Origin: Thermothielavioides terrestris NRRL 8126
Taxonomy: Eukaryota > Ascomycota > Sordariomycetes > Sordariales > Chaetomiaceae
NCBI RefSeq assembly: GCF_000226115.1
Contig: NC_016458.1
Location: 1,364,001 to 1,428,000 of the forward strand
Direction: 5' to 3'
Length of the DNA: 64,000 nt
Below the pieces are notes generated by a model, which was not told where the DNA came from, made no database searches, and saw only the letters and a list, made by a program, of their open reading frames with translations. Every line of letters starts with the position of its first letter. The stretch's first letter is position 1. Below are positions 22,419-42,100 of this stretch, piece by piece. A program made the position numbers and the translations under genes.

Positions 22419-24601
22419 ATGTCGCTGCAGGTCGACGACGGCGGCCGCCGCGCCCGGTCCCGATCTCCAGCGGGCCGCCGCGCAGACGACGACCGCGACC
22501 GGAGCCGCACTCGCGTGTCGCCGAATATCGTGGACGCCGTGCCGTATCCGAGCTCTTCCGAGGCCTTCCGGGACCCTTCGTCGACCGCCTATGAGTACGA
22601 GCGGCTGTCTAAGTGGCCGTCTGCGGCCGAGGACGACAGTCCCGACTATTATCGCGGGCCGCCGCGTGGGAAGCCCGCGGATGCGCGCGAGGACCCGTAT
22701 GCCCATGCTCGTCGGGATGTTGAGTACTGGCCGTCTGAGAATGACCGCCGCAGGGACCAGAACCGCGACCGGGACCGCGGTCGGAACCGAGACAGCGACT
22801 CAGACCGCGAGACTACCCGCCAGCGCGCTGACCTCTACCTTCCGAACAAGTACGCCCACATCAAGACGGTCGAGCCGGGCTCGCCGCGTCAGTCACGCGA
22901 CTCTGTCCGCGACAGGGACCGCGAGTCCGACAAGGAGCACGAGCGCCGCCGCAAGAAGGAGCAGCTCGAGGCCGATCTGGCCTACGGCAAGCTGCCTGGC
23001 CCATCCAAGCACGAGCGCCCGGCATCGCCCCCTGCTGTGACGTACGGATACGACCAGCCGAAGCAGTGGGAGTATGCGAAGCCCGAGGATCCGCGGTACA
23101 GCGCGACGCACCTGGACCCTCACGGACCGGGAGCGCGCCCTGCCGGTCGGCCCCCGAGCCCAGGCCCGGCTGCGCCGATAAAATCGGCCATGAAGCGCGA
23201 CCGGTCGCCGCAGCCGCCCACGGGGCGCATGTCGACTCTGACCGTGCAGACGCCTCACCACGCCGCCTCGCTCTCCGTCGCCTCGGCCCCAGCCTCTCCG
23301 CTCCTGGAAGCGTATCACGGCACGTACCAGTCCATGCCGCCCATGCCCTCACCCATGCTGCTGCCCACCGGCGCCCCGCACGTTCTTGAGGCCCTCTCGC
23401 CCATCGGCTCTGACGACGAGCGCGCGGGCGACAAGCGCCGCGCCCGGCGCGCGCGCTTCAACGACCCGGCCGACGACGCGGCGCGGCTGGCCAAGGCCCT
23501 CAAGGGCGAGAAGCGCCCGCCCGACACGGAGCCGCTGGTGGAGATCCTGCCTGGGCTGACGCACGACCAGGTCATGGAACTGCGCGCCGAGTACAAGCGC
23601 CTCGTCAAGACGGGGACGGAGCGCAAGGGCGTCAACATCGCCAAGCACATCCGCGCGCGGCTCAAGGACGAGGACCCGAACCTGATGAAGGCGTGCTACG
23701 CGACGGCGCTGGGCCGGTGGGAGTCGGAGGCGTACTGGGCCAATTTCTGGTACCACGGCGACAAGACGCGGCGCGAGCTGCTGATCGAGTCGCTGATGGG
23801 GCGCACCAACGACGAGATCCGGCGGATCAAGGAGGGCTTCAGCGACAAGAAGTACGCCAACAGCCTGACCAAGTGCATGCGCACGGAGCTCAAGGAGGAC
23901 AAGTTCAAGAAGGCCGTGCTGCTGGTGCTGGAGGAGCAGCGCATGGAGGAGGAGGACGTGCACGGGCGGCCGCTGCGCATCGACTACGACCTCGTCGACG
24001 ACGACGTGCGCCAGCTGCGCCACGCCGTCCGCAGCGAGAAGGGCGGCGAGAGCCTCATGATCTCCATCGTCACGCAGCGCAGCGACGCGCACCTGCGCGA
24101 GGTCCTGCGCGAGTACAAGAACAAGTACAAGGGCGCCAACTTTGCCAAGGACGCCCTGCGCAAGAGCGGGAACCTGGTCGTAAGTCTCTTCTTCCCTTCA
24201 CCCCTTTCTTCTTCTTCCCCCCCCCCCCCCCCTCGAGCCGGCAGCCCCAGAGAGACTGACCACAACCATGCCCAAAACAGGGCGAAGTCCTCGCGCACAT
24301 CCTCAACGGCATCATCAACAAGCCCGTCCGCGACGCCATGCTGCTGCACCACGCGCTGACCGCGTCGCGGCGCGACGAGCTGCGCCGCGAGCTGCTCATC
24401 TCGCGCCTCGTGCGCTACCACTGGGACGCCGCGCACATGGCGCTCGTGCGCCGCGCCTACCGCGAGCAGTACGGCCGCGAGCTGCAGGACGCCGTGCGCG
24501 AGGCGACCTCGGGCGAGTGGGGCGAGTTCTGCGTCGCGCTCTGCATCGTGCGCATGCCCGACGATGTGCGCAGGGTCGAGCGCGTCGATATCCATCGGTA
24601 G
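22419..24601 (+). CDS. Fungal annexin with long charged N-terminal tail (ANXC4-like)
   Basis: Two exons, 22419..24179 and 24281..24601, encode 693 aa. The 101-nt intron (donor GTAAGT, acceptor AAAACAG) contains a 16-C run and joins GNLV to GEVLAHILNG. The C-terminal 320 residues hold four annexin repeats: about 376 (GLTHDQVMELRAEYKRL), 455 (GRTNDEIRRIKEGFSDKKY), 550 (TQRSDAHLREVLREYKNKY) and 620 (RYHWDAAHMALVRRAYREQY). The usual type-2 calcium loop (GxGTD) is not conserved: the equivalent turns read PGLTHD, MGRTND and TQRSD. Membrane binding may therefore be calcium-independent or altered. Residues 1-370 are disordered, Arg/Asp/Ser/Pro-rich, with many RD and RS dipeptides at 100-180. Annexins bind acidic phospholipids at membranes; the specific role is unknown. 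Confidence 0.93.
24217..24232. repeat. Run of 16 C inside the annexin intron
   Basis: A homopolymer in the intron's pyrimidine-rich half. Its length is likely variable or miscalled, with no coding effect. Confidence 0.9.
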
Positions 24602-27600
24602 GTATAGGGCGTCGGCCTGGGGGCTTGGACGGGAGGTGGACCTGGCAGATTATCATGGGTTGGGGGTACGATTGGAAATGTGAGATGGGCGGTCTGGTCT
24701 GGTCTGGTCTGGTTTGGATCAGGTTGGTGCTGAGGTTGGAAGAATGAGATCTGCTGCAGGGTATGACTTTGGTGGTTCTTGGTTCCTGGGTCTCTCTGGG
24801 CTGGGAAGGACATGATGGCTGGTTGGTTGGTAAATATCCGCGGGTTCGTGGTTTTTATATGCCAGGTAGCACGATGGTTATGATCCGCCGGTTTGGTGTT
24901 TCCCCTGACGAGGGCTGCTGTCTTCTCATACGCGGATGCATTGCTGCTGGATACGATTCAATGGAACTACGTCGAGTTGGGTTTGAGGTTGTACCTCGAC
25001 GTGGTTCGGCAACTCGAAGGCCGGGAGACAATGACATCACAGGGACCCGCCAGGGGCGGTCATGGAGCACGGTTTGGCACCGTAGAAGGTATCGCATACT
25101 GGTTGAACGCGTGCTCAACCACATGAAGGAAGGCATGAGGTTCCCAATAGCAAAACAAGGCCGGCCGGTGGCACTACAGGCCGCTACAGGCTCACACGGC
25201 TTTATGGGCCAAACGACACACTGTCAAGAACTGGCTGATTGCAGACTAGCAGCGTGACTGGAAGAGAACAGGAGCGGGGTTTTCTCAAGGTGGCCGTATC
25301 AATGTGAGTGGCGCCCTGCTCGTCAGGCCGACATATCTGGACTCGTCCGGGGCCGCTGTTGGGGCGACAAGCGCAAGAGCAGCAAGGGCAGACACGAGCT
25401 CGCCATCTCAGACGACATTGAAAGTACTACTTCATGGGCTTGTGCGCGCTTCCTTACGATTTACAAACGGACCGGTTAAGTCGAAACACGGGGGTGTCTT
25501 GTGCCGGGTGCCAACTGGCCCTCGAGAAGAGACAATGAAGAGATCGGAACATCCGCTACTTCCATGAGATGAGGATCGCGCGCACGCACACAAACCAGAA
25601 ACCCAGAGATTGCCGGATGGGGGGCGCCAATTACAACACACGGACACGGAGCGTTTTCCAACGTGGTGGGGACACAGAGGCGGACGTTCGCACGTTCGGA
25701 CGGAAGAATCTCGGATGCTCCGAGACACCGGAGACGTGGGGCATTCGGTCGCCGAGTGGAACACTCGGCGCATCGCTGCCCCGCGCCGCTCGGTGAGAGT
25801 CCGACATGACACAACATATACTGTGGCGTAAGCGTGAGTATAATACCTCCGCAGATACTGACTGAGGTGCATGATGGCCCGAGAGGGGCAAGCTCTGACA
25901 AGTTCCGCGGGCTTTCACCACTCAGTCCGGGACTGTAACGAAGTGAAGTGTGTATGCGAGGTTAGCGGTGCTGTGCAGCATCTCTACCTTGTTGAATGCG
26001 ACTTTGCCGTGACTGCTAGATGTGAGAGTGAACGGGAGGGTTATGAGAGCGGAGAGTCTACTTTGTAGGCTGCCCGGTTGAGCGCGCGCTCGCAATGACT
26101 TGCCGCACAAAATCGAGAGGTCGGTTTCTTCGCGTTCATCAATCCCGTCAAATTCCCGCGGCGGCGAACGGCCGATCCCCACATACTGCGTTGCAGTCTC
26201 ACTTGCCCCTGCGGAAGTCACTCGAAGTACCTGCGGGTCCTGCGCCTGGGTGGACGCTCTGCTGCGTTTTGCTCCGTCCCAGTCTCAACGCTTTCCCGAT
26301 CGGGTAGGGCAACGCCCCTTGGTCGGCGTCGTCATCAACGACTAACTATCGTCGCGCCCATGTCATTCAGGCCACGATTCATTCCTTCAGCGCTTCACGG
26401 GCAGTGGCTGAGCGGGCATCGCCTGGCTGTCGAGACGCGCAAACGAGCCGAATACGGTCCCATTAACTATCCGCTGTGCATGGGCAGCGTTGTGTGTTTT
26501 CTTGCCAGGGAACCTAGCTCGCATTCGGATGAAACAACCTTGGAAGTCAAACAGCTTCTTGCGTGTGTTTAACTTTATTTGGTTGCGATGTGGGCACCCA
26601 ACATGGTAAGGTGTGAAGGCAAGATAAGCACAAACGGGGAACACTCTAGGAAGGAAGTGTTGGCAGCGCAGTGGCTGCTGACGGGTCTGACATCAGCACT
26701 CCTGCGGCAGCGCATCCAACGGTCTGCTGCTCAAGACCTTTCCATCCGCTCGTGCATGCAGCGCCAGCTGTGCATCCACTTACGATTGTATCTTCGGATA
26801 CCTCCCACATCACTGGGAGAATGGGCTGAGTAAGCCAGTGTGTACCTACCTGAGTCAAGAGAGCCATTTGCGGTCTGTGAACCATCGAGTGTTGGCGGTG
26901 TTTTTACACAGTACAAGCAACAACCGACGGCCTGCTCAGCTTCTCATCCTTCTTAGTAACCGTCCGTAGCCACACAGCGTAAACTGCTCACACTTAGCCC
27001 TCAACACGGACAGGAGCGCAGCATCCAGCTTTCATCACAGCCTCCTGTCTCACCGCTTTCATCATCGCGCCGTAACGGGGGATTGCCACGTTCTCAGCAA
27101 AACTTGCTGAACGAGTACGGTTAGTTACGAGTACTGCCCACCGGGAACCGTCGTTAAAGCCGTTTTGTACCTCCGTATTCGAGGCCTGAACTTGGTCCAA
27201 TTCCGTGGATCTAAACTCGGAGTCCTGCCGTCCAGTCTCCTTGGGCTTCAATGCTCCAGACAAGCAAAGCAGCTGGGAAACCCACGCTCCATTCAATCGT
27301 GGGCGTAGTGTATACACAGGATATTCCGTACGCAGTGCCACGTTCTCTTGGCTCCGCGGATGAACCGCGGGCCGACCAATCGAGTCGCTTCGCGACAACC
27401 GGGTTACACTAGTGTACTGTGCAGTGTGGTACGTCCGCCCTGCCCTGTCAACTGTCGCAGCTGGTTCTTCCAGGAACTTCCCTTTCCGATTTCTATTTTT
27501 CGCTTTCTCTGTCGGGCATGTTTCTGCTGCGAAGTTGATCCAGAGCGCCAAGAACCCCGCCAGCGGCCATGCTTTCGCCCTCGTTGTGATCTTCCTTCTG

Positions 27601-30355
27601 GGGAACTTGAAGAGAATTTTAGCGCCTGCGATGGAGATCGCCAAGCAATGATTTCTTTTTGCCAAGAGGGTTCGGCGTCATGCCCGCTGTTTTCTTCATC
27701 AGCATTCGGCGATAATCAGTTAATCATTGCGGGAGTTGCGAACAGAGGTCTATTTCCGCACGGAAACACGACGGATTTCGCCCCAGCTCTGTTCGTTAAT
27801 AATCCGTACGGAATACCGTTCTGCGCACATCAAATTCCTACAGTACATAGGGCTTCGACGGAGGTATCGATGGTTCCACCGACGCGGAGTTAACCCGCCG
27901 GACTTAGCCCGGATTCCGCCTGCCAATCCTCGACTCGGCGCCGAGATGTGCACTTCTCTTCTTCGTTCTTCTCCCGCCCTTCGTGCTGACGGCCACGTTA
28001 TCTCACTTGGGGGACCTTGCTGAAGGTCGAGAGCGGCCAGGGCGCCTCACTCGTCGCGAGTTATACGCGTACATATATTTCCAGTTACCGCTTCGTGAAC
28101 AAGGACAGCCAAGAGGCCCGGCCTTGGCGATGGCGTTGTTGGCGACCAATCGCAATCGGATCCGCCGAGCTCATTTGGGGTCCTCGCGTGACTGCCTAGT
28201 ACGTGTACACTAGGTACAGGTAGTCAACCTCTGGGCCGTTTCGATGTTGTGCGACGTTGCAGCAGCGCCAAGCGGGGGAGCTTCACCGGTCAAGCAATCG
28301 AGGGGAAGAAAAGCATGCACCGCGTCACTGTGCAGTAATTGTACATAGTGTACTCCGTCCACTACTGTAGTAGGGCGGCAGCCTGGGCTAAGCGATTGGG
28401 CTTTTTCGCTGCAAGTATGGCCGTTTCAGCCAAGTTGTCTCGAGACAATCGCTTAATTTGTTGCGTTTTCTCAAGCTGTTAGCCCAGCGTTGTTGTGGTA
28501 GCAAGCTCGCCCTGGCAGCTCGACGTCAGTTTGGTTTTGGACTTTTTTTTCTTGACGGAAGCCTGCGCTGCCCAGCCCTGACCCAGCTCCGCGGGCGGTC
28601 CCGCTTCTGGTGAAGGGCGGGCGATTGAGTGGGGCCTGGCGGGCGACTTGAGAGCCCCGGGGCCCGCGCGGCCGTGTCCACGGGCGCGGAGCTCGGAGGG
28701 TTGACCACTCCGATGGCTTGATGTCGGGCGCTGGTGTTCCACGAACGATCGGTGCAGCTCCGCCCAAAAGGCCGCGCAGCGCTAAAGTCCGAGATGACGG
28801 CACGCCCCTTTACTGCGGGACGTGTGCGCCAGCCTTCTGGTTTGATCAGATAAGATGGCGAAAATGATGTTCCGCCCCCACAACCTGCTCACTTTTCATT
28901 CTGTGTTTGCTTTGCAGTAACCAACGTAATAGACTGCCCACAACTAACTTCCAGTAACAACAGTGGTTGGTGATCAAATCCCACCGATGAGACATCCAAT
29001 TGCCAACAAGCCAAGCTGCGCCCAGCCCAACGGTGCATCCATCAACCCCCGCGTTTGCAGATCCGCGTATTTGTGTTCGTACCTGGGTAGGGAAGTGTCG
29101 TGTAGTGCAGCGTGTCTCGGCCCCCCGAAATTAACTGCACTGCACACTGTGGCTTTGCCCAGAGCATGACGACACCCCTTTCCCGCGCGGCGTCCGACAT
29201 TGGCACCCCGAAACGGCAAGCACTGTGACAGCGTGGCACTGAGCCCTAACTCAGCCATGCCGTTAACGTTAACAAACTTACTTGGGCCCCGATGCCATTC
29301 GGAAACGGGAGGAGGGCTCGCAGGTCTGACAGGTGTGGGGAGCAAGGCCGGCTCGCTGGTGGTGTAAGATAGTTCCATGATTTCCAACTCTGGACCAGTC
29401 CAGACAATCAGTGGACATCATTCCTCAGTTGGCGGAGGCGGATTATTCATGGCGCTTGATTATCGAGCACGGCGTTACTGCTTACAAACCCCGTTTCCTT
29501 TTGCTTACTGCGTATGTCCACAATTCACGATCGAGTTTTCAGGGAGGATCCGTGCTTCATGGCAAAATTAAGCCAGGTCGCCCAGGAACGGGGTCCGGTC
29601 CAGTGTCCGCAGTAAGTTACCTTAGCTTACCGACCCAGCTGAAATCCAGCCTGAACCAACCACGGCCGCCGGAGTGCAGTGCAACCCAAACTTCGGGCAC
29701 TTTTTTCGGCTGGTTCCCATAGGGCGGCGGACTCAAATCGCCGCCCCCTGTTTGCCGTCCGTTTGCGGTGGGGGGGGGGCGGCGCTGTGGGCTGTGTAAA
29801 ATCCGTCCGCGTAACTCCTGCGGACCGAGTTACGAGATACACTACGGCCCCGAGTAGGTGGGATCGACGAGACAGGGGCAAATGGATCAAGGAAGGAGAC
29901 TACCACACTACTGTGATAGACGAGGCCTGGATCACATTTGAAATTTGCTGCCAAATCGAGGCAAAAGAGGTAAAACTGCGTTGTACATTATTATCCGTAC
30001 TCATGCAGGTCCCATTCCCCCCAACCCGGGGTCTGGACCCCTTCCTTTCCTGACCCGATCTCCAGCGTGGAGTGTGGTATGGTGGTTGAAACAGCCCGTC
30101 GCTCCCACTGCTTTGGCCCGTGATACTCGTACAATTCGCATTCAGATCCGTAAACGAAAGCAGACCGTCCCCCCCAAACCCGCTCCGTTCCAGTGTCCCT
30201 TTATGCTCGCCGTCGTGTGCACCGCTGCCATAACCGTAACGCCTATGCCCATCCTGTGCCCAATTCGTATTGCCGCCGCCCCCTAAAACCACGTTGATTA
30301 TCATGAGCCTGCCCCGATTTCTCCAGGGGCATATCCCAGGCGGTCGGTGTGCTGC
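24602..30355. other. Long intergenic region, no supported gene
   Basis: A 5.75-kb gap. The first few hundred bases after 24601 should be annexin 3' UTR. Open frames of 60-220 codons occur on both strands (for example 27665..26994 minus and 27348..27893 plus), but none has a recognisable domain, consistent splice structure or coding-like composition. A GC-rich stem-loop lies at 29722-29746. The stretch could hold non-coding transcripts or a diverged gene that I cannot recognise. Confidence 0.5.
29722..29746. repeat. GC-rich inverted repeat (stem-loop)
   Basis: Arms GGGCGGCG and CGCCGCCC form a perfect 8-bp stem around a 9-base loop. It stands alone in the spacer. No function is assigned. Confidence 0.6.
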
Positions 30356-31593
30356 TCAGAAAGCCGGCCGTAGCGTGTCGTCGTCAAAGCCGGAGAATAT
30401 CGTCGGGTCGCTCATGCCCATCATGATCTCCGGATTTCGACATGACGACGAGAACACCTGCGGCTTCATCTCGTAGTTCGCGCCCAGCAAGCTGTTGGCA
30501 TTCATCAGACTGCTGGGCTCGAGCAGACTCTGGCCCATCCACAGCGGCGGCGCGCCGGTGAAGTCCACCGACGGCGGCCGGCTCACAGTGCCCGTCCAGG
30601 GCTGGAACCCGCCGGCGGCGGCAGCGGTGGGGTTGTGGTGGTTTTGCGTGGGCATGGTGGGCGACGGCAGGCTGGGCGGCGGGAAGCCGTCGGCGGAGGG
30701 CGGGGCGATGTCGAAGTCGCCGCCGTAGCTGAGGCTGGCGGGCGACATGCTCAGGGCGCTGGCGGCGCCGCCGAAGGCGGCCTTGCGGTAGTCGGTGTCA
30801 AACTCAAAGTCCGAGTGCTCCAGGTCGGACGCGGCCGAGGAGCTGGCGCGGTCCGTCCGGTTGTACCCGCCGCTGCTGGTGCTCGATTCGGTCTCCTGTC
30901 TCGTACTGCTTTGTGATGCGTTCCCAGCTGCCTCCTTCTGCTGCTGCTCCCGTAATTGCCGAGCCAGCTCGGCCATGCCAGCCTCGTCCTCGGGGAAGAT
31001 GGACTGAATGGGGAGGTCCAGGTCGTTGTTCGGTCGCAAGCAGCCGAGCTTGGCCGCCACGTTGTGGACGATGGGCTGGCCGCGCTCGTTCAATGCGGGC
31101 TCCCCGAACTCCCACGGTTCGCCGTTCCGCACCATCGAGTAGAGCTTCTGCACCGTGGCGATCAGGACGAACTGGGTGTTCTCCAGCACCTCGGCGTACC
31201 CTGGCGGTAACTGCTTGTACTCGGTCTTCTTGCGCGTCCCCGCGGTGCAGATCAGCCCGTCGTCTTTACACCGCTTGCAGGGGAACTCTCCATCGCACTG
31301 CGCCGCCATGTCAGCGGAATTGACTCGCCCAGAGTGATAGGTGCTCGGCAGCTGGGCGAAGGTACCTTTGTCTTTTTCATGCGACACCTCTCGCAAGCCT
31401 TCCATACCCGCTTATGCCTCGCATCGCCCTGCTGGGACTGGCTCTCGCGGGAGGGCGATGGTGGATGCTGGTGGGTGCTCGTCCGTTTTAATGACCGGTG
31501 CACTGTCTTCACCGGCTTGGAGGTGGTGTGAGGTCGTTTCGGCCCATGAGGTCTGCCGAGCTCCTCGTTGGGTGGTGTGGGTAGGCTGTCCAT
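30356..31593 (-). CDS. Zn2Cys6 binuclear cluster transcription factor
   Basis: Two exons, 31593..31366 and 31297..30356, give 389 aa. The 68-nt intron (donor GTACCT, acceptor GGCGCAG) falls after residue 76, exactly between the third-cysteine segment halves of the cluster. Splicing gives KACERCRMKKTK then CDGEFPCKRCKDDGLIC. The six cysteines at 67, 70, 77, 83, 86 and 93 fit the C-x2-C-x6-C-x5-C-x2-C-x6-C pattern. A conserved-looking block follows the cluster (PPGYAEVLENTQFVLIATV, then LYSMVRNGEPWEFGEP). The remainder is Ser/Pro/Ala-rich. No middle-homology (fungal_trans) domain is present and the protein is short for the class. The start is the ATG at 31591-31593 (MDSLPTPPNEE). It should be a nuclear DNA-binding regulator; its targets are unknown. 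Confidence 0.92.
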
Positions 31594-39138
<7,545 letters not shown>

Positions 39139-42100
39139 CTTAGTGTTGCTGCTTTTGAATCGATGGGTGACGCAAGAACGATGGACTGGGTGAGTTGTCT
39201 TGAATATAACGACGGAACTGGCGCCTTTCAATGAAGAGTGGCTTGACCGAGCACTGGTCTTTGTCTTGCCAAAAGTGTGAAGCAACGAAAGGTGAAGAAA
39301 GAAAAGGTCGAAGCAAAGAAGCGAATGACTTTGCCTCTGTTCGTCACACGGAAAAAGGAAGAAAGAAAGCGTTGAAGACTGCGAGGATGATAGGACAGAA
39401 AGAGAGGAAAAGAGAGAAGGGGGGTTAGCACTTGCTGATATACCCCGGCAACCACGAGAGCCAGTCAGCCTACAAACATGCCACTCAGCTCGGACAGAAG
39501 AACTGGGATCGTGACCGAGCACTGGGGCATGGTCCAGGGGCGCTGGCCAGGAGGGGTCCAACCCTCTTCGTCTACTGTGTACATTCATACATTAGGGGGG
39601 AGGCTGTGAAAGCCCAATGACAAAGGCTCCGCAGTCGATGGACCTCCCGAGAAGGGCAAAGCCCGGCATTGCAAGGTAGCATGTCTGGTCATACCGGTCA
39701 GGGGGAGTGGCTGTCGAGGGCTCTTTTCTTGCGGATGGCGACTGGCTACCGTTGCGCAGAGCTTTGGCTGAAAGAATGAGGTTGGACCCGGTTGCCGCTT
39801 GGAGTTGTTGTGGACTCCTCGGTTGGTGGCGCGCGGCTCTTCACAACAGGGGCAGCGACCAAGACAGGCGTGGTTGGCTGACAGGGTTGTTTCCAGGTTG
39901 CTGACCGGGAGTGCCTCAACAGGGGGGTCGCTCTAGTGTAGTGTCGAGATCTGGGCCCTGGGTCGGTTCCAGCCCGCCCAGCATGGTAACCAATCGGTTA
40001 ACTAGGTAGTCTATAGTTAACACGCTTATAACGCCCAAGCCGAGGGAAACTGTCTGGCCCGCACACGGGGTGATTCGGCTGGTTCCCGAAATGAATGACC
40101 ACAATAACCTCGAGTTTAGGTCGGCGGTCGAAGCACCTGTCAACAGGCAGAAGACACATCAGTGGCCGTCCTTCTTTGTCGTCCTGTAGTTGTGCATGAT
40201 GGACAGGTGTCCCCCGTGACCGCGAGTTGAAGACCAGCGACTACACTCCGAGCAGTGGTGCATTCTTGAAACAAGTGGCGGCTGCTCAGCCACGTTGAAG
40301 ACGCTACTGCAGGTACGGAGCGTTCGCCAATGCACTTGCATAACTGCCGCGTATCCGTACATACACGAGCCTTCCCTGTCCACCCGTGGACGCCCATGTT
40401 CACCTGCTCGCGATGTGGCCGGCCAGATCGGATTTGGGGGGCACCTGCGCCGTGCCATCCTTGTTAGGGGGATTCCCCGCAAACGCAGGCCCCGGGGAAG
40501 CCCGCGTCTCCCCAAAAGAACCGCGCCAACCGGCCGCCGCCCTGGCCAAGCGAGCTTGAGGTCTGAGCGCAGTCATGAGGGCCATAACTGTGGCATTCCG
40601 TTCGCCTAGAGTACTGTAATGAGTCCGCGCCGGGGTTGCCATGGCTCCCTCAATGAGTCTGAGCTGCGAGCTGAAAAAGAGAAAGCCTCATGGCCCAATT
40701 GTGGCCCACTCCCGACTTGAGAGTCTGTGATGACTGGTTTGAGTGCCGTGTTTCGCAGGTTGCCCCTGTTTTGCTGGTGCGCCCAAAGGTTTCAGGTTTC
40801 AGGTTCGTGGAAAGAGCCCGAAGAAGACCGAGAGTCTTGGCGCTGTGGCAGAAGAGCCGGCCAGCCAATCAAGGAGCGCCTGTTCTCCGTCTGCTTCCAG
40901 ATGTCTCCACGTTGCAGGCCTCTCTTTTGGCTTTGGGAGAGAGTTCATGGCAGGTACTTTGTAAGGAACGAGTGGCAAACACTTGAACCTGCTTTCCATA
41001 CAGCGCTTATTGGCAAACTTGTAACTAGTATAGCAGGACTGCGGAACTCCGGTGCTAACATAATAAGTGTAGCCTATGGAGGTTCCGGCGCATTGTGCAG
41101 AGTCCACAAAAGTGGCCATCAGCAATGCAACGGTAGTTAACTAAGGAGGAACGGATAGCTGTTGCTCCCCTATATTCATGGTGGCCTCAGCGTCATCCCG
41201 CAACAGCTGCAGTCCTTTTTCAGAAGTGTAAGCCATCAATGGACTTAACTGCTCTCTGTGCGGAATACATCCGTCAAGAGCGAGATTTCTGCCGCTTCCT
41301 CCTGTCTTCCATGCTCTGACTGTGTCGGTCGGCCATTGAAAGTCCGACTTGGCGCGCGGTGGTCTGGCCCACTGCATGGGAGTGGAGCCATTTTTAGTTA
41401 ACTCGGGTAGCGCTTCGCGGCCCCCTGGCCTGATCGCACCACTCCACACTCAGCCAAGGGGGAGGGCTTAACGAACGGAGGTTTTCGACCGGGCTCTCGG
41501 GTGGGATTGACAGCCGCCACCACGAGGTTCGGCGAGCCGCCGGCTGTCAGATTGGAAGATTTTCGAACCGATCAGCAGATCAGTGGCGACAACAAGCCGC
41601 AACCGCCGCCTCTGCCGCCTGGCCCGCTTCCCACGATCAAGGCAGCGCATCTGCATGTCTCATCAACAAACAACTCCCCAGATCACCACGCTCTTCTCTG
41701 TTCCATCCAGCCGCCAAGCCAAAGGGGAAAAGACGAGCGCGTTGGCCATGTCGCATGATGCTACCACAATGTGTGTTAGTCCGCCGATAGTCCGTTCGCC
41801 GGGGAACAACGGGGCTCTCGGCAGAGTGCCCACCCCACACACAGACCACCTCGCTTGGAGATTCGAGCAAACCCAGGAACGGTCAAGGCCAGGGGTAGCA
41901 GGTTCGTCTGTTGAGACGGTCGGCGCACCGGACGGATCGGACAGCTCTTTTGCCTTGCTCGCCCTGTGTTTCGAGGTGCGGCCCCGGCGGATCCATCACG
42001 CTCGTATCGCGCTGCTGGAACGGAGCCCAAGGGACGGGCTGGCATGGCTCTTCGCTCCCTACCCAAGCCGGCGTGCCCTGTTCCGGATGCACCGTCAAAC

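Noticed and set aside
26994..27665. 223-codon minus-strand open frame with a basic N-terminus
   Set aside because: No recognisable family and an equally long frame on the opposite strand; treated as spacer.
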